64,000 nucleotides of DNA from NCBI GenBank assembly GCA_016702545.1, contig JADJDT010000006.1, positions 349,559-413,558 on the forward strand, given 5' to 3'. Below, in pieces: positions 1 through 8,344 of this stretch. A model generated the notes under the pieces. The model worked only from the letters and a program-made list of their open reading frames with translations. It ran no database searches and was not told where the DNA came from. Positions within the stretch are counted from its first letter, which is position 1; the number at the start of each line of letters is the position of its first letter. Made by a program: the position numbers and the translations under genes. This DNA comes from Pseudomonadota bacterium. GTDB lineage: Bacteria > Myxococcota_A > Polyangia > GCA-2747355.

Positions 1-1
1 G

Positions 2-451
2 GATCTGGTGGCGGAGCTCGAGCGACAGCATGTGGCCCCGCTCGTGGATGCCCTGGCGCTGCATTTCCACGTCGACGCGGACTTGGTGCGGGAGGCGGTC
101 GAGCGTGGATCGAGCTTCAATGCGATTCATCTGGCCACGATGATGAAGGTCGACGTCTTTGTTTCGACGGGCAGCGCCTTTCATCGCCGGGAGCTGGCGC
201 GACTGCGCTCGATCACGGTCGAGGGCCGGGTGCTGCCGGTGGTCTCACCCGAGGACATCGTCGTCGAGAAGCTGCGGTGTTTTCGACTCGGCGGCGGCGC
301 TTCCGAGCGCCAGTGGCGCGATGCGGTGGCAGTGCTGCGCGTACAGGGGCCCCGCCTTGACGCCTCGTACCTGCGGGAGTGGGCCGCGGCGCTCGGTGTG
401 CCCGACGACCTCGAACGAGCGCTCGCGGAGGCGGCCGACAATGACTCGTGA
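2..451 (+). CDS. Nucleotidyltransferase-like protein, 5' end cut by window
   Basis: The frame is already open at the first bases, so the real start probably lies upstream of the window; a GTG at 8 is the first possible start inside it. The 147 visible residues contain the stretches SSFNAIHLATMMKVDVFV and PEDIVVEKLRCFRLGG, which resemble the C-terminal half of small nucleotidyltransferase-fold proteins often annotated DUF6036 or AbiEii-like. The catalytic N-terminal part is not in the window. The stop overlaps the start of the next gene by 11 bp, so the two are probably a co-translated pair. Function is not established; a toxin-antitoxin-like role is only one possibility. Confidence 0.6.
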   Translation, partial: DLVAELERQHVAPLVDALALHFHVDADLVREAVERGSSFNAIHLATMMKVDVFVSTGSAFHRRELARLRSITVEGRVLPVVSPEDIVVEKLRCFRLGGGASERQWRDAVAVLRVQGPRLDASYLREWAAALGVPDDLERALAEAADNDS

Positions 452-722
452 CCACGCGAGCGACGGACTGGGCGCATCGGACACCCACCCACGGATGCTG
501 CGCTTCCAGCTCGAGGGCTATCGTCGCATGAGCCCCGAGGAGAAGCTCGATCAGGTCCGTCAGCTCAACCTGGGCGTCCAGCAGCTCGCGCTAGCGCGCA
601 TCCGAACCGCTCATCCTGCTGCGGGCGAGCGTGAGCTACGGCTTCGGCTGGCCTCGCTCTGGCTCGATCGCGAGACCATGCTGCGGGTCTTTGACTGGGA
701 TCTCCGCGCACGAGGATGGTGA
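441..722 (+). CDS. Small hypothetical protein paired with the nucleotidyltransferase-like gene
   Basis: A 93-residue protein whose ATG at 441 lies inside the last codons of the preceding gene. It has a helical middle (SPEEKLDQVRQLNLGVQQLALAR) and ends LRARGW. The 11-bp overlap and matching strand point to a two-gene unit, as is common for small nucleotidyltransferase-like genes with a short partner. I do not recognise a named domain. It is too short and too charged to be an enzyme, so a partner or antidote role is plausible but unproven. Confidence 0.5.
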   Translation: MTRDHASDGLGASDTHPRMLRFQLEGYRRMSPEEKLDQVRQLNLGVQQLALARIRTAHPAAGERELRLRLASLWLDRETMLRVFDWDLRARGW

Positions 723-1868
723 CGCGACACCGCGAGTCGGCGCCGCGAGCCTACGGCTCACCGGGCCCGGCCCCGCTCGCGGGTCCGGCCCCCTCGCGGC
801 GCCCCCTCGCGGTGCCCGCCCCCTCGCGGTGCCAGGCACCGTCCCTGGCACTGGGCAATCGAGGAAGAGGAGCTGGCGGGTATGTCCCACTTACTCTCGG
901 TGCTGGACCTCAGGGCTGGCAGCAGAGGCTCGCGACGGCAATCGACGAGGTCCGGCACGAGTCCCAAGGCAGCGGCTCGCTGCACGCCGGCGCCGACGCT
1001 CCAACCGCACCTTGAGGGACCGCGGCGCGTGGCTACGCGCGCGCCCAGCTCTCGATGATCCTCATCCCCGCAGCTCCCCCCGCAGCGCCCAGCGCTCAGC
1101 AACCCTCGCGCAGCCAGTCAAGCTTGGCCACCGGCTTGGGGGGCCAGGCGCTGGCCGCGGGCAGCGCTCCCGACGAGGACGATGTCGGTGAGCGGGACGA
1201 AGGTCTCGTTGACGCGATGGCGCCTGGTGGGTGGCTAGCGCAGCTGGCGCTGCCCCTGCGCGTCGGCGGGGAGCAAGAGCTCGACGCGACCACCGGCGGG
1301 AAACGCTCGCCGGTGCTTCTCGATGTCGAAGGCCGAGATGCGGCGAAGCGGCAGTGCTTCTTCACGCACCGCGATTCGGGCCTGGCCCGCGCGGTCGCGC
1401 GGTCGGCTCAACGCGGGGGCGGCGGGAAGGTCACCACCAGGGTGGGCAGCAGGCCGAGATCGTTGTGGCGCACCGCTGTGCGCGGGCGCGAGTCGTATTC
1501 GTCGGTGACGGCCAGCCCCGACCTGCCCTTGCGTCCCCATCGCGCCGCTCCTTTCCTCTGCCGCCAACCGAACCCGCGAACCCTACGAAGTTTCGCATGC
1601 CGGGTTCGGCTATCGCCGGTTCGGCTATCGCCGACAAGTCACCGTGACACGGATGTCGTGACGAGCCCCACAGCGCGCCCGATCGTTTGCGCCATCTCGC
1701 GATAATCACGGCTGAGATTACTCCTGAGCAGGGTGGCAGACCGCTTTGCAAACGCGTGCAACCGGCGATGAGGCAGCAACCGGTGGCGCTGCTGGGTCGG
1801 GCAGCGACGGAAAGGGCCGGATGTCCCCGCGCGTGCTCCTTGCCCCTCACCATGGTGGAGGTCGTGAA
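723..1868. other. About 1.1 kb without a confident intact gene
   Basis: No reading frame here has convincing protein character throughout. On the minus strand, roughly 1235-1540, pieces in two frames look protein-like (for example EEALPLRRISAFDIEKHRR), which may be a decayed gene with a frameshift; I could not identify it. The stretch begins with several copies of a CCCCTCGCGG-type repeat around 770-830 leading into a REP-like hairpin, and includes a perfect 15-bp tandem duplication (GGTTCGGCTATCGCC twice, 1603-1632). Confidence 0.4.
829..851. repeat. REP-like hairpin
   Basis: GTGCCAGG and CCTGGCAC form a perfect 8-bp stem around a 7-nt loop, preceded by several CCCCTCGCGG-like direct repeats. 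GTGCC(T/A)GG-type palindromes of this sort are typical extragenic repeats in high-GC genomes. It lies just downstream of the 441-722 gene and could act as a transcription end or mRNA-stabilising hairpin. RAYT-like elements occur elsewhere in the window but show no obvious copy of this hairpin at their ends. Confidence 0.5.
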
Positions 1869-2438
1869 ATGTCCCGCACGAAGGCAGTCGCAGCGAACGT
1901 TGCGCTCGTCGCAGGCCTGGCCACCATGCTTGCGACGAGCGCGCCCCAGTTCAGAGCATCGGCCGATGCGTCGCTCGTCGTCGAGGACGCTTCCACTCCC
2001 CTTCGAGTCAGCGTTCGCGTCGAGGTTCCAGCTGCACTCAGGAAACGAATGAACCTCTTCGAGGTCTCGTTGAAAGCTAAGCTCGACCGCTACTTTCGCA
2101 ACGCAACGCTGCGGTGGGAGGAAAGCGCCATGGCGTACTTTCGCCTCCCACTGCTGCCGCCGGAGGAAATCGCCAAGGAGGCGAGTCGTCTGCAGGCGAG
2201 TGCTGTGGCGCGCTTTTCGCCCCGGGACTGGGAGGCCAATCTGTTCATCGAACCCAGTACTCATGGGTGTCCGCAGGGTTCGGCCTGTGAGTTCACCTTT
2301 GACGCTGCCTTGGACGGAGTCCCGCCGGGCTCATTCGGTGTCACCTTCTCCGCTCGGGTTGACGCGGGAGGTGACGAGCCGGATCCGGAGGAGCGGCCGA
2401 CGATCACCTTGGAGGTGACACGTGCCGACAGCCGCTAA
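1869..2438 (+). CDS. Putative secreted hypothetical protein
   Basis: A 189-residue protein starting at the ATG at 1869, preceded by GGAGG at good spacing. Residues 1-30 form a signal-peptide-like segment (basic SRTK, then a hydrophobic VALVAGLATMLATSA and Ala-rich end). The mature part has a region with alternating polar and hydrophobic residues and a short CPQGSAC motif near residue 140 that could form a disulphide. No family is recognised. Its 3' end overlaps the start of the following membrane-protein gene, so the two are likely co-expressed. Confidence 0.55.
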   Translation: MSRTKAVAANVALVAGLATMLATSAPQFRASADASLVVEDASTPLRVSVRVEVPAALRKRMNLFEVSLKAKLDRYFRNATLRWEESAMAYFRLPLLPPEEIAKEASRLQASAVARFSPRDWEANLFIEPSTHGCPQGSACEFTFDAALDGVPPGSFGVTFSARVDAGGDEPDPEERPTITLEVTRADSR

Positions 2439-3066
2439 CAGCACCATGCCCGCGGCCACGACGGAAGGGGCAGGCCGCCGCCGGTGCCGTGCCTCAGGAC
2501 AACACGATTCCGCGAAGGATGTCGGCGACGCCGCACAGCGCTTGCGGGCCCTGCAAGGCGTGTCCGACCGCGCCTCAAGGCCTCGGCGGCTCTTGGTCGC
2601 GAGCCGTTGGCTCGGCCCGGCAGACGACATCTTGCTCCATCCCGCGATCCTCGTCGCTATTGCCACCTGGGCGCTCAACGATCACGTGCTCAAGCCGCGT
2701 TTGGCCAACGCCTGGACCGGGAAGCTCTCCGACGTGGTCTCGCTCGCCGCGGGGCCGGCCGTCCTGGCTGCGCTCCTCTGTCGGTGCTCACCGTGGCTCG
2801 GCCGTCACGTCCTCGCGCTGACAGCGGGTTTCGCGCTCTTGCTGGCCGCCGTGATGGCGTCCATCAACACGCTGCCCGAGGCGGGTGACGCCTACCGCTG
2901 GGGGCTCGGCTGGGCGCAGTGGCCGTGGCGCTGCGCGTGGTCGTGGCTCCAGGGCGGATCGACGGTCCCCCTTGCTTTGGTTGATCTCACGATGGATCCC
3001 ACGGACCTCTGGACGCTTCCTGCCGCTGTGCTTTCGCCTTGGGTCGCGTGGCGCTTACACCGCTGA
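2422..3066 (+). CDS. Conserved hypothetical multi-pass membrane protein
   Basis: GTG start at 2422 with TGGAGGT six to ten bases upstream, overlapping the previous gene by 17 bp. After a charged N-terminus of about 65 residues the protein shows at least three hydrophobic segments, and the sequence LNDHVLKPRLANAWTGKLSDV, which matches a pattern I associate with uncharacterised membrane proteins of myxobacteria (ALNDHxLK...TGKLSD). Function unknown. Translation may alternatively start later, at a site closer to the first membrane segment. Confidence 0.6.
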   Translation: MPTAANSTMPAATTEGAGRRRCRASGQHDSAKDVGDAAQRLRALQGVSDRASRPRRLLVASRWLGPADDILLHPAILVAIATWALNDHVLKPRLANAWTGKLSDVVSLAAGPAVLAALLCRCSPWLGRHVLALTAGFALLLAAVMASINTLPEAGDAYRWGLGWAQWPWRCAWSWLQGGSTVPLALVDLTMDPTDLWTLPAAVLSPWVAWRLHR

Positions 3067-3495
3067 TCTCCGAACCGAGCTCACAGGGTTGGTTCGGCCA
3101 AGGTGCGGCACGGGCCACGCCTGGTTGCGTTGCGAGTCTCGTGTTGGGGGGTGGAGAGAGCGATGATCCTGGCGCACTGGATCGCGGCCTCGATGGTTGC
3201 CGCGCGTGTCGTTGTGAGCGGCTGGCGCGGAGGTGAGTACCACGCTGGCGCAGCGTTACCCTCATGACCAGGCGCGCGGCTATCGGCCGGGAGATCTGCG
3301 CGGCATCTGCTGGGCAACCGTCGCGGTGGCGCCGCCCCCACGATCAAGTCACCGAACCACACGACCCGTGCCCTCCAAAGCCCGAGGTCGTGCGCAACGG
3401 GCTCGCGTGGGGTGTGACGCTCGCCCTTTTGCTAGGCGGCCGGCGCTGAGCCGCCGGCCAAGCGGCCTTGGTGGCGACGACCGGGAGGACACGGC
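3067..3495. other. Intergenic region, no confident gene
   Basis: About 430 bases between the membrane-protein gene and the AlkC-like gene. Short open frames occur on both strands but none looks like a protein. A GC-rich inverted repeat near 3437-3462 (CGGCG...CGCCG) just upstream of the AlkC-like gene could be a terminator or attenuator hairpin; there is no T-run after it. Confidence 0.35.
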
Positions 3496-4637
3496 ATGGC
3501 GGAGCCGCTCAAGGCTTTCCTTTTTTCCCCGCACTCGTTCGTCGGCTCGGTCGCGCGATCGGGCGCGCAGATCCGAGCTTTCCCGCGCGCGCCTTCATTA
3601 CGGAGGCGGGCCGGGGCCTGGAGCAGCTCGAGCTCCTCGACCGCGGCCGGCACATTGCGAGGGCCTTGGCGAAGCATCTGCCCTCACATTATCCCGACGC
3701 GATCGAGGTCCTGCTCCGATCGCTGGGCCCCGAACACGCGACCGACGAGCTCGTGGGCGCCGGGATGGCGCCATTTTTCTACTTGCCGCATGTGCTCTTC
3801 GTTGCGGCGCATGGCCTCGATCACTTCGACGTCTCGATGCGCGCGCAATATGAGCTCACCAAGCGCTTCAGCGCCGAGGGCAGCATCCGGCCGTACATCG
3901 CCAAAGACCCCGAGCGCACCTTCGCCCTGCTTCGCCGGTGGGCGCGCGACGAGAACGCACACGTGCGTCGGCTCGTCTCGGAGGGGACCCGGTTGCGGCT
4001 ACCGTGGGCGCCGCGCGTGCAATGGCTCGACCACAACCCAGATCGCGTGCTCGAGCTGCTCGAGCTGCTCAAGGACGACGCGGCGTCGCTCGTGCGCCGA
4101 AGCGTGGCGAACAACCTGAACGACCTGGGCAAGGTCCACCCCAAGCTGCTGATCGCGACCGGCACGCGATGGCTCGACGGCGCTGCTGCGGAACGTCGCG
4201 CGCTCGTCGAGCACGCCCTTCGCAGCGCCATCAAGCGCGTCGAGCCCGCCGCGCTCCGCCTGCTCGGCTTCGGGAGCAAGCCCGCCGTAGCGCTCGAGCA
4301 CGCACGTTTCGAACCGGAGCGGGTGTCGATCGGCGAGCAGGTGGCCGTGCGCTTCACGCTGCGCAGCACCGCACCGATCTCGCAGGACTTGCTGATCGAC
4401 CTGGCCGTCCACTTCGTGAAGGCGAAGGGCAGCGGAGCGCCCAAGGTCTTCAAGTGCAGGCGCGTCGCGCTGCCCGCGCGCGGGCGGGTCGAGCTCGCGA
4501 GAAGGATCTCTCTGGCCGTTCACACGACCCGCAAGCCACGTCCCGGTCGCCACCACGTCGACGTGCTCGTGAACGGCGAAGCGCTGCGTCTGGGGACCTT
4601 CGACGTCGTGGCTGCTCGGCCGCGCGAAGGGGAGTAG
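3496..4637 (+). CDS. AlkC-like DNA alkylation repair glycosylase, frameshifted near the start
   Basis: The protein has HEAT-like helical repeats (about residues 30-265) and a C-terminal immunoglobulin-like beta domain (about 270-380), the AlkC architecture; AlkC-type enzymes excise N3-alkylated purines. Motifs include RADPSFPARAF, ELLDRGRHIA, LVRRSVANNLNDL and an end reading DVLVNGEALRLGTFDV. The natural N-terminus MAEPLKAF starts at the ATG at 3496, but the body continues in another frame. The switch falls in a run of six T at 3531-3536, where one more T would join MAEPLKAF... to ...FPALVRRLGRAIG. This is either a sequencing indel or a real break. No partner gene is evident. Confidence 0.75.
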
Positions 4638-4979
4638 GAGCCAGCGATGGCCTGCGACGAGCGGCCCGCTGACCGCAGCCGCCCCTCCACTCAAGCGGCG
4701 GAGGTCCAAGTCTCCGGGAACTCCGGGGCGGTTCACCCGCAGCGTCGAGGTCACCATCCCGCCCGCAGCGCCCGCAGCGCCCGCGGCAGCTGCAGTGCCC
4801 GACGCAGCCGCAGCGCCAACGCACCCGCGGCCGCCGCCACTGCGCTCTGGGCCCCTCTCAGCGTCCGCGACCACGAGGGGGGCGCCCGCACCTTCAGCGG
4901 GGCCTGGCGCCGTATCGGCCAGCACCTGCTGACCGTGGTGGCCGACCCCTGGGGCCTTGGGGTCCGCTAGAGCGACCGC
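4638..4979. other. Intergenic region, no confident gene
   Basis: About 340 bases between the convergent AlkC-like and U32-family genes. It contains an Ala/Pro-rich coding-like stretch with repeated GCCCGCAGC units around 4755-4800, but no frame has both a start and family character. I see no strong terminator. Confidence 0.35.
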
Positions 4980-6278
4980 TCAGGCGTTCGGGCCGCCGCC
5001 GGTGGTGACGCGGTCGAGCAGCTTGCGGCCGAGGCGGCGTAGGGTGCGGGTGTAGGGCTCCCACATCGCGCCGGAGTCGAGATTGTCGACCAGCTCGTCG
5101 TAGAGCGGGGCCATCTGCTCGGTCCAGTTGGGATCGATTTTCACGGCCTTGTCGGCCCAACGGTGGCAGTAGCGGCAGGACTCGCAGTCGAGCTCCATGC
5201 AGCCCTGCGTCTTAAAGCGCTCGATGAAGCCGTCCAGTGCGCGGTTGTCGATCTGCACCGGGTTGGGCCCCGTGCGCGGGTAGAGCATGCTGGCGGCCTT
5301 GCCGAAGCCGATCAGCGCCGGCAGCCGCAGCAGGTTGATGCCGCCGGGCTTGGCGAAGTACTTGATCAGCCGCCGATACGAATAGGCGTCGCGCGCCTTG
5401 CCGCCGAAGGCCTCGACCGGGTAGGCGTAGTTCTGCACCAGATCGAGCAGATTGCCGTCGTAGCGCCGCTCGGCGTAGGCCTTGACGCGCGTCAGCAGCA
5501 CCGGCGTGGGCGTGTTGCGCTCGACGATCTTGAAGTTGTGAAAGCCGAGCGCCTCGTAGACGTGCAGGTCCTCGGGGCGGATCCAGTTGGCGCGCACGTA
5601 GTTGACCGGCTCGTTGAGGCGGATGTTGTTGCAGCGCACCGAACAGTAGTCGAGCGGGTAGCCCTTGCTCTTGCGCTGCGAGGCCGAGGAGAGCGTGACG
5701 GCGTGGTTGCCGGCGATCGCGCAGTCCTGCCGGCACCAGTTGTTGACGATCAGCGAGAGCGCGACCTTGCCGTCGGCGGCCTGCTGCATCGCCTCCAGCA
5801 CCTTCAGCTCGCGGTGGATGTTGACCTCGGAGACGACGACGGTGTCGGCGCCCTCCTCGGCCCAGAAGCGCACCTTGCGCGCATTGTCGGTGAAGCGGTG
5901 CGAGCTGACGCGCGCCCGCAGGCGCGGGTGGCGGCGCTTGATCAGGCGCAGCAGGTAGACGGTCGCCACGGTCACGGCGTCGACGCCGATCTCGTCGAGC
6001 CAGGCCAGCAGCTCGTCCATCTGCCGCTGCCCCTCGCGCGTGAACTCGCGGTTGTCCATCGCCGACGCGTTGAGCAGGTAGTTGAACTCGATGCCGCGCT
6101 CGTGCACCAGCTTGACGTAGCGCGCCAGCTCGGGCCGCCCGATTTGCGGCAGATAGAACGAGGGCCGCCCGCCGCCGAAGTAGTCGCTGGTCAGCTTGCC
6201 GTAGACCTCGTAGACCGGGTAGGGCGCCAGGCCCGGCAGCAGCGCGTCGTCGAAGTTGCAGGCTACCGAAAGTTTCAT
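4980..6278 (-). CDS. U32 peptidase-family protein with cysteine clusters
   Basis: A 432-residue protein related to the U32 family, whose members include the hydroxylation-type enzymes UbiU/UbiV, RlhA and TrhP. It starts MKLSVACNFDD and has the barrel-like pattern of the family (for example EVYGKLTSDYFGGGRPS, SSHRFTDNARKVRFWAEEGADTVVVSEVNIHREL). Cysteines in NNWCRQDC and DYCSVRC (about residues 180-215) resemble the four-Cys Fe-S site of UbiU/V-like proteins; a further cluster CMELDCESCRYC is near residue 355. It therefore probably binds Fe-S and acts in an O2-independent oxidation rather than proteolysis. Downstream of thyX; its start lies in the last unit of a six-copy repeat. Confidence 0.8.
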   Translation of the reverse strand: MKLSVACNFDDALLPGLAPYPVYEVYGKLTSDYFGGGRPSFYLPQIGRPELARYVKLVHERGIEFNYLLNASAMDNREFTREGQRQMDELLAWLDEIGVDAVTVATVYLLRLIKRRHPRLRARVSSHRFTDNARKVRFWAEEGADTVVVSEVNIHRELKVLEAMQQAADGKVALSLIVNNWCRQDCAIAGNHAVTLSSASQRKSKGYPLDYCSVRCNNIRLNEPVNYVRANWIRPEDLHVYEALGFHNFKIVERNTPTPVLLTRVKAYAERRYDGNLLDLVQNYAYPVEAFGGKARDAYSYRRLIKYFAKPGGINLLRLPALIGFGKAASMLYPRTGPNPVQIDNRALDGFIERFKTQGCMELDCESCRYCHRWADKAVKIDPNWTEQMAPLYDELVDNLDSGAMWEPYTRTLRRLGRKLLDRVTTGGGPNA

Positions 6279-6395
6279 CTCACTCCCTCCAAGGCCATCT
6301 CACTGCCTCCAAGGCCATCTCACTGCGTCCAAGGCCATCTCACTCCCTCCAAGGCCATCTCACTGCCTCCAAGGCCATCTCACTCCCTCCAAGGA
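6276..6395 (-). repeat. Six tandem 20-bp units carrying stop, SD and ATG at the thyX-U32 junction
   Basis: Read on the minus strand the unit is CCTTGGAGGGAGTGAGATGG with small variants (GGAGGC, GGACGC). The first unit contains the last codons of thyX (CCT TGG AGG GAG TGA) and an ATG one base after the stop; the last unit contains the true ATG of the U32-family gene. Each unit keeps a GGAGG-like Shine-Dalgarno and an ATG. The first four ATGs each open a 12-codon frame (beginning ATG GCC TTG GA) that ends in TGA two units on; the fifth opens a 7-codon frame that ends across the U32 start. Confidence 0.95.
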
Positions 6396-7321
6396 ACGGG
6401 CAGACCGAGCAGCGTGAGCTTCTGTTCGAGCTCATCGCGTTCGCGGTTGCGTGGGTAGCTCGTCGTACCGGCGGGCGGCAGCAGCTCGACCTCTTGGGCG
6501 CGGACGATCGCGGCCGCCTTGCCGCCGGCGTGGAACGCGCGCACGACCTCGAGGTCGCGGCGGGTCAGCTCCAGGCGGTGCAGGCGGTAGTCGACGAAGG
6601 CCTCCCAGGTCAGTGGGCACCAGCGGCGCACGATCTCGTGGCCGATGGTCTGCGCATAGCTGCGGATCTCCTGCTGGGCGTGGCCGTCCAGGCGCAGGGC
6701 GAGGAAGTGCAGCAGATTGTGCAGGTCGATCTTCCAGTAGGCCTCGGTATAGGTCGAGAGCGGCAGGTCCTTGCGCGCCAGCTCGCGCGCCACGCCGTGG
6801 GCCAGCCGCTCCTGGTAGACCTCGCGCGCCTGCTGCTGCAGCTCCAGCTCGCGCCGCGAGAGCGTCTCGCCGGCGGCCGCGTCGAGCACGCCGGCGCTGC
6901 CCTGGCGGTTGTGGTTGGCCTGCAGGCGCCAGTTGTCGGCGCTCGTGTGGTACATCGCGTCGATCGCCACCGAGTAGCGGGTCGAGTACTCGTTGACGTT
7001 GGCGGTGCGGTGGCGAATCCACTGGCGCCAGCAGTCCATCGGCACGCGCACGTGCAGCTTGAGCTCGCACATCTCGAAGGGTGTGCTGTGGCGGTGACGC
7101 ATCAGGTAGCGCAGCAACCCGCGGTCCTCTTGGAGCTGCCGCGTGCCCGCACCATAGGAGACCCGCGCCGCCTGGACGATCGCGGCATCCGAGCCGAGGT
7201 AGTCGACGACGCGTACGAAGCCGTCGTCGAGCACCCGCAGCGGCAGGCCGAGGATCTCGTCCAGCTCGGCGACGGCGGGGCGCGCGACGCGCTCTGGTGC
7301 TTCCACGTCCGGCTCCGTCAT
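6380..7321 (-). CDS. thyX: Flavin-dependent thymidylate synthase ThyX
   Basis: Converts dUMP to dTMP using FAD and methylene-tetrahydrofolate. The signature RHRTANVNEYSTRYS is present, as are MRHRHSTPFEMCELKLHVRVPM upstream and the YWKIDLHNLLHFLALRLDGHAQQEIR block, so active-site features appear complete. I chose the ATG at 7321 (MTEPDVEAPE...), about 45 bases after the tyrA stop; an in-frame GTG at 7360 would add 13 residues. About 313 residues, in the range of longer ThyX proteins. It sits downstream of tyrA on the same strand. Its stop codon lies within the first unit of the 20-bp tandem array. No thyA is seen in the window. Confidence 0.93.
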   Translation of the reverse strand: MTEPDVEAPERVARPAVAELDEILGLPLRVLDDGFVRVVDYLGSDAAIVQAARVSYGAGTRQLQEDRGLLRYLMRHRHSTPFEMCELKLHVRVPMDCWRQWIRHRTANVNEYSTRYSVAIDAMYHTSADNWRLQANHNRQGSAGVLDAAAGETLSRRELELQQQAREVYQERLAHGVARELARKDLPLSTYTEAYWKIDLHNLLHFLALRLDGHAQQEIRSYAQTIGHEIVRRWCPLTWEAFVDYRLHRLELTRRDLEVVRAFHAGGKAAAIVRAQEVELLPPAGTTSYPRNRERDELEQKLTLLGLPVPWRE

Positions 7322-7366
7322 GGTCGGAAGTACTACTCTGGGATGGTCGCCGGGGTCCACTGCCGA

Positions 7367-8272
7367 TTACGACGCGCCCGTCGTCGGTGGCCACGACTGC
7401 CTTTGCCCCTGAAGCGCGGCCAGCCGGGCCTGGAGCGCGTCCTCGGCGCCCGGGACGAGCAGGTCGGCGAGCTGCCCCAGCGCCGCGCTGGCGCGCTGAA
7501 GCGCCTCGCCCACCGCCTCGCGGTTGGTCAGCAGCACGTCGGCCATCATCTGGGGATCGCTGGCCGCCAGCCGCGCCATGTCGCGGAACCCGCTGGCCGC
7601 GAGCTGGCGCGCCACGTCCGGCAGCTCGCTGCAGGCCGCCACGAGCGCCGCGGAGAGCAGGTAGGGCAGGTGGCTGACGTGCGCCACGGCGTGGTCGTGC
7701 GCCTGCGGGTCGAGCAGCAGTGGTACCGCACCGACGGCGGCGACCAGTCGCTCGGCCAGCCTCAGCGCCGCGTCGTCGCTGCGCCGGCTGCGGCACAGCA
7801 CGAAGACGCGCCGGCGAAAGAGCGTGCTGTCGGCGTGCGCCAGCCCCGCCAGCTCCTTGCCGCACATCGGATGCGCGCCCACGGCACGCACCTGCGGGGG
7901 TAGGGCATCCATCGCCGCGATCATCGCCGCCTTGGTGCTGCTGAGGTCGAGCAGCAGGGTGCCTGGGGCGACGAGCGCACCGAGCCGCGGCAGCAACGCC
8001 AGGTTGGTGCGCACCGGCGCCGCGAGCACCACGAGCTGCGCCCCGTGCACGCCCTCCGCGAGCGTGGCGCTCGCTGCGTCGGCCAGCCCGCGCGCCAGCG
8101 CCCGCTCGCGGGTGGCGGGGTCCGGGTCCACGACCTGCAGCCGGGCCACCTGCTGGCGCAGCGCGAGCGCCAGCGAGCCGCCCATCAACCCACAGCCGAC
8201 GATACAAACGGTTTGCGTCGCCAGCGTGTCGTCGCGCTCGCCGCTGGCGGTGGGGGTGTCGCTCGTGTTCAT
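7367..8272 (-). CDS. tyrA: Prephenate/arogenate dehydrogenase
   Basis: Catalyses NAD(P)-dependent oxidative decarboxylation in tyrosine biosynthesis. A Rossmann motif (VCIVGCGLMGGSLALAL, residues about 22-38) is followed by LLLDLSSTKAAMI, VGAHPMCGKE (substrate-binding His region), HDHAVAHVSHLPYLLSAALV and ASGFRDMARLAASDPQMMADV, all typical of TyrA. At 301 residues it is a single-domain enzyme without an ACT or chorismate mutase domain. Start ATG at 8272. It lies in a minus-strand run upstream of thyX; metabolic linkage with ThyX is not obvious. Confidence 0.93.
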   Translation of the reverse strand: MNTSDTPTASGERDDTLATQTVCIVGCGLMGGSLALALRQQVARLQVVDPDPATRERALARGLADAASATLAEGVHGAQLVVLAAPVRTNLALLPRLGALVAPGTLLLDLSSTKAAMIAAMDALPPQVRAVGAHPMCGKELAGLAHADSTLFRRRVFVLCRSRRSDDAALRLAERLVAAVGAVPLLLDPQAHDHAVAHVSHLPYLLSAALVAACSELPDVARQLAASGFRDMARLAASDPQMMADVLLTNREAVGEALQRASAALGQLADLLVPGAEDALQARLAALQGQRQSWPPTTGAS

Positions 8273-8344
8273 TTCCGGCGCGGCTCCTCGCAGGCCGGCG
8301 ATGATACCCGGTCTGCCCGCGCGGCGGGATCGCCGAGCGCTGCT

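Noticed and set aside
6276..6395. CRISPR-like array
   Set aside because: 20-bp units without spacers, derived from a gene junction.
5163..6458. Plus-strand open frame opposite the U32-family gene
   Set aside because: It crosses the tandem array and reads as Val/Ala/Asp-rich non-protein; the minus-strand gene has family motifs.
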